From Atrichornis clamosus (lineage: Eukaryota > Chordata > Aves > Passeriformes > Menuridae): 64,000 bases of DNA. Position 1 is the first letter of the stretch, and each line of letters starts with the position of its first letter. Of the stretch, positions 12,701 through 24,700 are shown piece by piece. Position numbers and translations under genes: made by a program. The stretch covers positions 1 through 64,000 of the forward strand of contig WBMZ01003282.1 in NCBI GenBank assembly GCA_013400975.1, given 5' to 3'. A model generated the notes under the pieces. It was not told the DNA's origin and did not search any database. It was given only the letters and a program-made list of their open reading frames with translations.

Positions 12701-15700
12701 CGCAAATTTGAAAGCAGTACCATTACACAGGTCAAGCTAGGGGCAGGTCCACTGCTGTGGATAATACACGAACGAGTACTATTCAGCTCAGCTCTTAGGC
12801 ACCAGAATGATTTCTGTAGTGAGAACAAAAAAAGCAGGCATTTAAGACAGGCAAAATAGGAATGAACTTTTCCAAATGACATATTTACCGTCACTTTAAG
12901 TTAAATTTTTCTATTTGTGCCTTCATTCTAAAAGGACCAGAAATCACATTACTGCAGTGGTATTTCACTCCACCTCAGGATCTCAAGGGTTTCCTCTCTC
13001 TATAATAAGGTGCTTGCTGCATATAGTAACAAACAAACTTTCTCTTTAGGCAGGGGGTGAAGGATCTTTCCCTGTGGCTTTTACATAATTTCACGTAGTA
13101 AATCTCTATACTGTTATAGACATATATAATTTGCCTGTGTACATATGTAAGTAGAGAGCAAACAAGAAGTCTTTAAAAAGAAATCTAGTCAGAAGAGAAA
13201 TTAAGAAATACTTTTTATTCTACGCAGATTTTCTTCGCAACATTACATCACTGCTTTTAAAACTTAGCTCCTTGCCACCCCACAGAAATTTCTGTTAAGC
13301 ACAAAATTTTAAAGCAACTGAAAGTACAGGGGGGAGGGTGGGCTAATTTTTATTTGGGGAGAAGGGGGTTTTGTTTGAGAGGGGTTTTTTTCAGGGTTTT
13401 GGGTTTTCTTTATTTGTTGGTTTTGGTGGTTTTGATGTTGTTCTGGTTTTTAACAAGCAAGCATTGTCACATTTTGTCAGAGGTCTATAACATAACTCTG
13501 ATTTTTTAGCTGATTTTCTTCTGAGGCAGGAATAACATCCATTTTCTGTAAAATCATATCAACTTGTTAGGCAATTTTCTTTTCTTTCCCTTCTTGCAAT
13601 TGTAATGACAAAAACTGTTAAAAAGATTTTTTTTTTTTTTTTTAATTCTGTAGCAGAATGACTGAAATAATTTCCTTAGAGTACAATGTAGGCTGTATGG
13701 AGCGCTGCTAGCATGCCAACTGAGGTCTTGCTATTTTTTGTACTCTAGGAAACTCTTATCTCTAGGCTTAATTTATGCAGCCACAAGAGTGTAGGACAGT
13801 AGTTTTGTTCAGTCCCTTGTAAAATTAATTTTGGGCTTATAATCACTTGTCATGCTATCTATCCCTGATAATACTATCCACTCCATCACCATCTTTACAG
13901 AAACACAGAAACAACTTACATCAGTGAGCATTTAGCAATTACTAATCCAAGCTTGTCAGTTATATGAGCCCAAATTTTACCAGAGCTCACCACTTTCCTC
14001 CCATTATTAAAAAATAAGTTATTCAAATAAACATATCTATTCCTAAGTAATCTGACTCATCATCAGAAGCTAGTATCACGGGCTAGATTAAAAAATAAAA
14101 TAAAATCAAGACTGGCAAGTATAGCTATTTCCTTTTTGTTCTGACAACCACTAGAAACAGTTTTAGTTTCTGGTATGAAACAGTGAGTATCAAACAGGTA
14201 TATAAGAAACAACATTAAAATTATGCTGATGATGGGACTTTACCGTTATCTGAATAAATATATGGAGATAAAAAGAACAATAAAAAACTTAAAACCAGAA
14301 GAAAAACCAAGGACGGTCTTGAAAAAACCCAAATCCAAACCCTAAGACTTTCTGAGTAAACATGGTTTGAAGGAGGTTGGATTTGTGCACTGGGCCACAT
14401 CCAAATGCCCTCTTAGACTTTGCCATGTCCCCAACATAGGGACATGCATCTCCCATACAATCCCCAGGGAGAGGCAAGTGCTTTCACAGGGCCTGTCTCC
14501 TCATCCACTGTACCTGAGCACTTCAGTAATGTGTTCCAGATTCCTTTAGACAAAATGTATTGGGGCATGCACAGACAGCTAGAGAATGCAGCAGTTCAAA
14601 ATGAAGCTACTGATTGACTGTAAGTATTCTCAGTTAACTCCTTTTGGCTATCAAGCATAATGAGTTACTCCCCCATCTGAGGCATCAATGCTGTGTTTCA
14701 GTTGGCATTCAGGTAGTGTCTGAGATACATCCTATTCAATTATTTTTTCCCTGCATTGAGAACACACAGATCACATCCTCCCAACTAACCTGCTAAAGAA
14801 ACAAGCTATAGAAAATTATATTATGCCATTCTACTTCTAGAGAAAACCAAGTCACAAGAACCTGAAATCTACTGTACCAATTGACTCAGTAATACAATTT
14901 TAGCATAAATTACAAACAGAGATGCTGGGAAGACAGAAGAACATTCAAAAAAACCTCAACAATTCAACACCCAAACCAAGACCTTTCTCCCTTAAAATTT
15001 TTAGTTACATGTTTTAAAAAGGATGATTTCAGAATTAACATTGAAAAACTGACATTAAAACAAGACTTGGGAGTACAACATGGAAATGGCTTCTGAAACT
15101 GAATGTTACATTTAAAAGTAGTAGCAAAGGCAAACCAATACTGTGGTAACAAAATAAATTCTATCTCCCCTCCTCACATTTTAGACACCATTTTTTTCTC
15201 CTCTCCCATATTGTAAGCAATGTTTTTATATATTATATATATTTTATATAGTATTGATATAACAATATTAATACTATATATAACATTAAATATTTTAAAG
15301 TAAGATTTCTTGGAAGTTACCTATAGATGCAAAGAAAATGATGGCAAGGAAGTCACGTATTGGTTCAATACAGCACATAATCTCCTCAGTAACCATGTGA
15401 CCCTGAGAAGAGATCAAAGCTCCAGCTAAGAAGCATCCCAGCTCCATTGAAACATCCAACAGCTCTGTGATCTGTCAAGGAATAACAGAGAATCTATTGC
15501 TGAGTGACTAAGTGACTTTATATACCATGCCACAGTGAAATTATAAAACTGTACGTTATACTGAATGTAGGAAATTACTATGTCTTTATGCAAAATCATC
15601 AACAAATAGAATTCAGTGTCTTTATTTCAGTGTTCTGCAATACTGTATTTATACAGAAGACTAACAACACAAGTTTTCCCCTTCATGTCACCTCCTTCCC

Positions 15701-18700
15701 CACAAAAATAAATTTCTTAATCTACATTGTAACACTTTATGTCACTCTTAGTGACAGCATCTGATTTCACACCTCCCAGAGAGAATGTAACAGCTTTGGA
15801 CTCGAGGTTACATAATACATTGAGGCTGTGAAATAAAGCAGTAAGAACAGGATATTTTCCAGCTGTCCAACAAGAGGGAAAAAATGAAAATCAAAGCTTA
15901 TCTCCGGGAGAAGAGTCTCAATTTAGGAGAAGTCCCAGGCATAAATTACATTTTATTATCGTAAATATGGCTTAAATGTGCCTGTGTGCTTTACCAAACA
16001 GGGATTCATTTAAGTGTGTGAAGTAAACTGCTGAAATGAAGCACAATGTCTGCTTGAAAGAATTCAGACTGCTTCATTCTTTTTTAGTATTTTAACACAG
16101 TATTAGAAGGAAGAGGTGAAACACATGCAAAGAGACTCAACTAAACACAAAGCAACTGCTTAAGGTAATGCTTGGAACACTAAGAAAAAGCAAGCAGCAC
16201 TTCTAATGGGTATAAAGTATGTTTTAAAATAATTACTTTAAAACCATGCAGCTGCAGATGGGCATCTTGCTGAGAAAGGACAATGCTATTAATAATAATA
16301 GAACATTTAAAACTGAAAACTCATTTTCATACTAATTTAGATTAAGCAACAACACACTGTCGTACATTTATGGACACCATGCATCATATCTTGAACGGTG
16401 TTATACTGTAAGTTATGAAACTAAAACTCAGGTGATGTGAAAGTAATGGAGGAGTGCAAAAGACAAAATAAACACGTCTCCAAGCTATGCATAAAATGTC
16501 ACCTAAAAATAATCCCAATACTTTTGTGTATTGAAGTATTAACGTCTAAATGCTCATCATGTAACTGCATTTGTGATAACAGTCTCTAATTTATTGTAAA
16601 ACATTTAAAGAAGCAAATTGGTTCTGTCAACTAATATAAACAGCTGCTGATCAGGCAAAACAAACAAAGTAACATTACAATGTTATTCTCAGTTTAAAAC
16701 AAAAGGAATTTCAGTGCTTCTCACAACAATTTGAAATTGTAAAAGGGAAGAAGGCAATATATACATGAAAGACTTTAAAATCACCAAGAGATAAATAAGA
16801 TAAAGGAAACAGTTATGAGCAGGAAACACTGAAGTTCTTCTTAATCATACATTAGTTGTTTTAAAAGTCACAGCCTCTTGCGTATGATTAAGATCCAATA
16901 TAGCCTATTCAAATAAAGCTGGAATTATTTTTACTACTCAGCTATAATCCTCCCACACTTAAGTGTTATCAGCTGTAACAGAGCTCCACATCAAAATTTT
17001 TATGGCTAATATTTTAAACATTCCCATGTACATCATTAAGTTACCATATAAGAAGAGATGTAGCATATCTTGTACCAGAATTGCAAGATACTGCACTGTT
17101 ATGAGAATCACTCTTCAAGCAAGGAGCAATTTGAGTGTGAAAGAAACATGTTTGTTCAGAAAGCATCAGACATAACTGGAGCAAACCGTATGTCTAACTG
17201 GGAGTTTGGTCCCACAGCATAAAAACTGAATTACATTCCTTCAGTCAAGGGCAAGCCAAGTATGAGCTCAAGGGCCTGGTAAAAAAAATAGGCAATTTTT
17301 GCTATTTCTTGTCTAGTTTCTGGGTACTACATAACTTCAGGTCTCCAAAATCTATAGGTCACTCTACACACAGAAAAGTGTAAAGCAGATCAGAAAGCAA
17401 GAAAAGAAACAAAAATTACATAATTTCTTAACCCTCTCTTAACCTTGAGGAGGGGTCCTCAATTTTGTTCTTCAGATTTATGGAATCACAGGATCAAATA
17501 GGTTGGAAAAGACTTTTGAGATTGAGTCCAACCTTTCATATGTAGCTTTATACAGAGATTCCTTTTACAATTCCTATTTTGGTCTCTGGTTGTTCAGTAA
17601 TATTAGCAATAAGTGGACACATTTCCTCAGCTAAAACTGTAGCATCAGGGTTTAGTATATATAATGTATGGGTCCATGTGCACACACATACTGGAGAGGA
17701 TTTGTTTTATCGGCAGGAAGGCATTCTCAGCAGAATTTCTTATGTAAGCAAAACGTGGAGTTATTTTGCATTTAGTATTCCCTCTCTGCTTGCATGACTT
17801 CTAATGTTCCACCTTTACCAAACAGGGCTTTAACAATTACTAATCCCTGGGCTTTGCACTGTCCTCTTCTCAACTCTTTTATTACAGAAAGCTTTTTCAG
17901 CCAAAATAACATGAGAAGTGTTGTCAATTTAAATGTTTTTCCCTGAACAAGTTAGTCTTCAGTTGCTTTCAAGGGTCCCATTTTACTCTAATTCAGAAAG
18001 CACTGCTTTGCTTTCACTAGAATATTGGATTTTTATATTCAAATGTTCTACCACAGCAATAAATAAAGAAATAAACATTACTGCTATAACATGTTGCAAT
18101 TGAATCTCGACCATCTGTTTGGCGGTTGTTTTGCTTATATTCTCTAATAGTGTCTATCTTCTTGCTACTCTTTAAACATCATAGAAGCCTAATGAATATG
18201 GTAAGCCAGTAAAATTGAAGAAAATCTTGATGGAAATAAAGGTATTAGACTTTCAGGCTTTAGTAACTTAAATCTGCTCAAGAGTAAAGAGGTAAATTTT
18301 AAGCTTGCTTTTCAAGGAAATAAAGCTGAAATGGAAACAATTTTCAAAGAACCTTGTAAAAACCTCTATCTCAACTGTATTGTCTGAAATAATTAACTAG
18401 AATATTTGAGGTTACAATTCTTCCGTAATCTTTTCCTTTTAACTGATAGAAGAGTTCATAAGCAGGTTATGAGCCATTGAGAAGTACTTCAGGCAAGCAA
18501 GGAATTATATTCTCAATACTAGTAATGAAATTCGTAAGACACTGCAGAAAAGAATGTGTACATTTTCATACGTAAAGTACTGCAATAACATAACTATATT
18601 TTCATCTTTTTGGTATATAAAGCAAGCTGGCAATCTCCTTTCCTTCACTGCCATCATCCTGGGTCAACCATAAGGCAGTGAAACTGGAAGACACTTTTCT

Positions 18701-21700
18701 CCTATGTGTATGCAGTCCTATAAATATGTAAATTTAACTGCTATCCTTCTTGTCAGGTCACCTTTTATATTCTTCCACTTCCCTAATAACATTTAGCAAC
18801 TTCAGTTTTAAGACACAATAAAACTGACTACTGTTGTCCTGCAGGTATCCAATACAGCAGATCATTATCAGGACACTACAGCAGAGAATGCTCTGGCTGA
18901 CATATTCTTCAGCTCATCACGGTAAACATCTCAACTTAAAATACCAGTTTGGCCATTGATCCTGAATGGTCATGTTTAAAACCATAAACTAGATTTGTTC
19001 CTTATGTTGCAATTCAGGAGAACAGTTCACCAATTAAAACAAACAAACAAACAAACCAACAAACAAACTTCTATCTGCATAACTCGTAAGTTGAAAAGGA
19101 GTTGCTGAATGTGTAATAATGATCACTGAACTTTTCTTACTGATGACAAGGTACATGATTCAAAGATGCACAACTGTGTCTCGGTGTCATCTATACTACT
19201 ATTACAGGATTGGCACTTGACGCAATCCCCACACCCCGGCCCTGATCTACTAACCAGTTGAGGGACAAAAGGGAGGGGAATTTCAATTATTTCTGAGAAT
19301 ACTGGGAACAGAAAGGGTATCTTAAGGTCCAAGTCTTACTAAAATATCTGTTTCAGGTGTAATGAGTTGCAACGTTACCCAAGTGAGCCAAGCAGTTGAG
19401 AAATGCTCAAAAGTCACTACCCTACAGGAAGCTCCTCAATTGATAGGATAATCCTTACATGAAAATTGCTTACTCACACTGCAGTATAGAAACCTCCTCT
19501 GTCTCATCTTCCCTCTTGTCCTCCCATACAGAATTTGCCCTTATAAGTAGGGAAATGGCAATTCTTGTTTAATTAGTCATCTGAGACTTTTCAAACAGAG
19601 GAACTAAGTAAAATAAATTAAGTTTATATATAATGAGCATTACATGTGCTGGTGTTACACATTAATCCAAATACAGAATAAACTCAAGTGAGCCCCAGAA
19701 ACCCAGTCAACACTGAAGCATATCGTAAGTAACTGTATGTATGAAACAGGAATATCCTATCATTCCTATCCTCTTTTTCATGTATTGGAAAGGATGTGTC
19801 CTGCGGAGTAACTCACATGCTAGATAGTGAGTTAAAATATTTTATCTTAAAATGTCTCCCAAATTTTCTAAATGGAGCCACAGAGTTGTCTTTAGTTAAG
19901 GACACTAAAGTAGGCACTTTCGTATTCCTCCTCTACAAATTCATAGGTTTTTTTAAAATTACACAAGTACAGAAAATTCTGTGCTTGCAGATTAATTATA
20001 CCAACTCCTTCAATATTTAGGCTTGGTTTTCCAAGGAGAAAGAACTTTGCAGGATCCATGACAGCTTAATTGTTTTCCCACCTGGAACTCAAAAAAATTA
20101 CTTTATCCTTTCCAATGACATGCAACATTTTTTCAAATTAGATTGTCATCACTTATTCTACGATTTTATTCCTGACATTGTACAGCACCTATATCAAGTA
20201 AAGTTTGTTTTCCAGAAAATTTGTTTGTTCATCTATTCAACTGGACAAGCAAATACTTCTTTTCTTTTCTTTTGTTTTTTTTCTAAATCTGTGTGTTCAA
20301 ACCACAACTTGTACCATTACTACAATGAATCTATTGGTGTCAGTGAATATCAAGCATCTCACCTGCTTTACTGAAGTTATTTGCAGTATCCCTTGTACTG
20401 TTCACTTTGATAAATTATTTATCAACTTTAAAAGGAAAAATTGTTGATAATGCTTAAGAAGCATTCTGGTTTTGCAGTATAAATCCAACAGACACACACA
20501 CAGAGTCTATCCCCCAGGTTTGTGTACACACACGTATTGTGTAAAATCACATAGACAAACTCCTTGTACATTTGAAATGCAATTTGGGCACAATACATCC
20601 ACTTCTATGTAGGCCATGTTTTTAATTAAAGTAAAACTTCTTCTAGATACCATAATATTTTACACAACTCCAATAAAAACCAGCAACCAAACCACAGGTG
20701 TTGTTCTACAAATGTAATGTTCGCTTGTTAGAAACTAGAAAGGAGAAAGTAGTTTTGTTCCTTCTCTTATTAGATGACACACTTGGAGTATGAACAGCTG
20801 TATAAAAAAATGGCATTATTAAACTATACAACAGAAGTCAGCAACTGTAAAAAACTATGCTCTCCCTAACTTCTTTTTCACCTTGTTCCTGAAGAAGGTC
20901 AGCTCTCCCTGTTGGACTGTAGTAGCTAATCAAATACCCCTAGAAAATAGGCACAGGAACTTTTTGGCTTAATTATTCTCAGAGGACATAACAGTCTGCA
21001 CATTCAGGATAATGGAGTGTTAAACCCACAACATTATCAAGCAACTGTCACATTCTGTTCTCCAGCAGTATGGTTTTTAAGAGGGCTGAAACATGAGAGA
21101 GAAACAAATAAGGAAAATTCAAGGGAAAATGAATCAAACCCAACAGGGTTAATCAAAATCTATTAACATTAAGGCATTTCTCTACTTTCTTAACTTTATC
21201 CCAAACTGTGTCTCCCACACAAAAAGAAAATTATTTTATAATAAAAACAATGTTGAGAATTTGCTATTGAGAAGAAACTTGTGAGCAAATGTCACAATCA
21301 GACATTATCAGTATCTCAAAACCCATCCTAAATTATTTTCAAACACATGAAATAGCTCAAAATTAAAACTTGGATCATGATTCTTAAACTGGCTATATTA
21401 AAAGCTAACAGCAGAATTTCAGCTGTTTCACATTCAAATTTCATCTCTTCTTACTCATCTGTGCTGTAATACAGGAATCATCTGCACGTTTGGGGGTTGT
21501 TTTAAAACATTTAAAAACCAAATAATTACAGAGGCACATGTATATGCAGTAACAGTAAGTGTGACGGCTTTTGTGATACTGATGCAATAAGCTACTACAC
21601 ATAGAAAAATGTTTTATTAATTTAAAAGATTACCGTTAACATCAGAAAGGTGAACGCAGTTATTCCTAGAATGAGGATTTCCTTATTCCCTTTGCTTTCT

Positions 21701-24700
21701 GTGTGCAACTTGCGATAATACGGTCCTATGAGATAAGTCTTTATAACAAGACATAGAAGAAAAACAGCAGCCAGAGAAAAGAGAATTTGGCCAATCAGAA
21801 TCAGTATTCTCAGTATTTCCTTGAAAATGCTGGAAAGGAAGAACAAACAAAAAGTTTCTTTCAAGAGCTCTCATACATCCCAACCAGTTCCCCTTAAATG
21901 AAAAGATCTAATTCCATAAATGTTCAGAACTGAGTAACTACAGGAAGGTATTTAGTAAACAAGATTAAGACTAAATCTGTAGAGTGCCCAGAAACCTCTT
22001 TTATAGCCTAGAATTTACTTCCATGTTGTCTCAAAAAGAATTTTGTTGATTGATCTCCAAGGTAAGCTGTCAGACACAATAATACTATCACATAGTCTTT
22101 GACAAAAACATGCATGAGGGAATTAAGTAAATGAGGAAATTAACTTATTTTTAAACAACAACAAATTTTAATTACCACACAGGACTAAAGCAGCTAGGGC
22201 AAGAAGATTATTTTCACACAACTTCCATATGACTACTACAAGTTTCTACTTCATGATAAGTAGAAACGGTAAAGGAAATCTCACAGAACAGAATGCCTAT
22301 TTTTAAGAGAATTGACATTAACTGTAGTGCTCTCACATTCATACTGGCAATCTACATATTCATTGCAAGGGCTAGGGGGAAGATGCATTAAATAATTCTT
22401 TTTACCTGGAATATGTGCTCACTCCTGCTTGAATAAGTGTAGGCATGACAGCTATAAATAAACCAAGCTGCACATCCTGCATCACCAACATGCCAAGTAG
22501 TACGCTGCTGTAGTCAATATCCCCTGTACACCAGCAAAGGGGTCATGGAAACAGTCATCAGAAGCTATGAATGCTTGCAATGCTCACAAATCTAGAAAAG
22601 GCCTAATCAAAGGGAAGCCAAGCATAGCTCTTAATGGGGTGAAAGTCATTCAAAGCAGCCTAGGATTTTTTTCCCCATTAGTAGGTAAATTTAAATATAT
22701 ATATCAAGACATATTAAAATGCAAATAAAATATTCATATGAAACTTCGGTTAAAACATAAGCAATAAAACATAGACTCTGCTTAGCAGTTAAGCACTAGT
22801 TATGCATTTATTGAAACTCCTTTACTGAGAGTATTCAGTCTTTATTCTAAAGACACATGTAAGATCCAGCATGTGTAAAATACACAGCTTGAATTTTGGC
22901 ACTAGAATGAATATTCTAGATGGTGGGGAGAACTTTAACACAGTTTGTATGGGGGAGGTTAAAGTGGAAGAAAGTAGGATACAAAAGCTTGAAATGAAAC
23001 ATTTAAAAGTATTTGAGAAGCTAGAAATATGGCCCTTGAAGGTACTTACTTGAAGAGCTGTTAGCTATGAAAGACCACCTGAACTGGTCTGTTTTCTGAA
23101 GAAGGATGTGAATTATTTAAATTAGCCTTTCTGCCCTGATGACAGGTAGCAGTGGGCTAATCTGGCAACCTCTTAAAAAGGTCAAGGATTCCAGACCTTC
23201 AGTAAAGTCAGTTCTTAATATGGAGACCACTGCCTGGGCTACATTGTCTTTCCCCAATGAGGACTGCCTACGTACAAATGCTAACAAGAATACGCAGAAC
23301 ACTGCCCAGTGTTAAACAAGGATGATTGCTTCTAAACCAGGCTTAACAGTGGGGTTTGTTTGGTGTTTTAACTAGCTTCTCTCGTAATATTACAAAGTCA
23401 ACTTCTTTCAGATTTTACTGTAGATACTACAGGTGTCCATATTTAAAGTCATATTTACCTTCTTTATCTCCTCGAACACTACCTGCAAGAAATCTTGACA
23501 CCAGTGGTGTGCTTGATAAAGACAAACAAGTGGAAATGAAGACACTCTGTGTTGGTCTGATTTGGAGCAAGTGCCCCCATAGTAAACCAAAGGCAATCAT
23601 TAGAACGGTCATGTAGCAGGGTCCTTGCAAAGATATTTTCCATACCTTGGGAAGAAAACAAGTTCTTATGATGAACTCTGACACTTTTCTCACTGCCAAG
23701 TTACAATGTTTTTCACCACAAATAAGCAGTTGAAGAGGTGTTTGATTTGGGGCTGTAGTTCTGGGGCACAGAGTAATGGGCTGTCACCCTATACAACCTA
23801 AAACTCCCATGTTTTTATGCCTAGAAGATATTCTATGCCAAATGACTCAAGTAAATTTCCCAGAGTTCATGGACAAATCAATGGCCAAAAGTCCAATATG
23901 GGCTGAAATATATTAAAATCATCAAATGGAAGATGATTTGAAGACCAGTTATTTGATGTGATTCTAGGATGGGGAAAACACGGGTGTGGCAAGGCAGTCA
24001 CCAATACTAGCAACCTGCTCAAAACTAGCGCACACACAATTCTGAAGCAACAATTTACCTACCACAGTTCAGGAACCCCTGAATTACTGATTTTTTGTCT
24101 TGGACTTTAGAGGGACTAGAAATAGCACATTAAGCTGAATGGTCATAAAATGTAACACATTTCAATTAAAGTTTTCATAGTATCATGAACTCACAATCAT
24201 CAGTTTAGGAACACAATGAAATTCTTTACATACAGTCGTCACATATTTTGCAGCAGTATTTTCCACTATTAAAATTCTGTTTTATAACTTTCTTTTTCAA
24301 ATTAAGATCAAAAGAAACTTGTATTTTTTGCTAAATCCTGATGGCCACATCATGCAATATTTCAGATTGTGTTAAAATACTTGGCTTAATCAGTTTATTA
24401 GTGAGTAGAGCATGTATTAGCAAATCAGTATGCAGTACTTAAGACTTTTGATTTTTTTTATAATAAACTGGCAAACATCACTGGACACTTCAAAACAGCA
24501 ACTGCATGTTAAAATAAAGCAGATATGGATTGTCAAACTGTGGGAGATTTTTCTAGTAATCAAACTGTTTTACTAAAATGAAGACGAATAGTAAATGTAG
24601 GGGGTTTTGAGACACCGAGTAAATAATGCGTTCTGCTCTTTCCAAAGTGAAGAAGCAACTGTCTCACACTTGTCTTTTCAAAAATGTACAAAGTTACACC

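Larger units (their letters stand above)
9110..15320 (-). other. TMCO3 intron 10, 6.2 kb
   Basis: No conserved exon is seen inside. It holds a small imperfect 27-bp tandem duplication at 9240-9293, a less AT-rich stretch at about 10,600-12,900 with several short minus-strand frames that resemble no known family, a G/T-rich tract at 13,329-13,450, a T-run near 13,628 and an AT-rich inverted repeat at 15,244-15,283. Confidence 0.75.
15472..21633 (-). other. TMCO3 intron 9, 6.2 kb
   Basis: AT-rich intron. It contains a short CR1 fragment at 17,479-17,540, a (CAAA)n run at 19,038-19,069 and small CA runs near 20,494-20,533. No exon or RNA gene is recognised. Confidence 0.75.
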
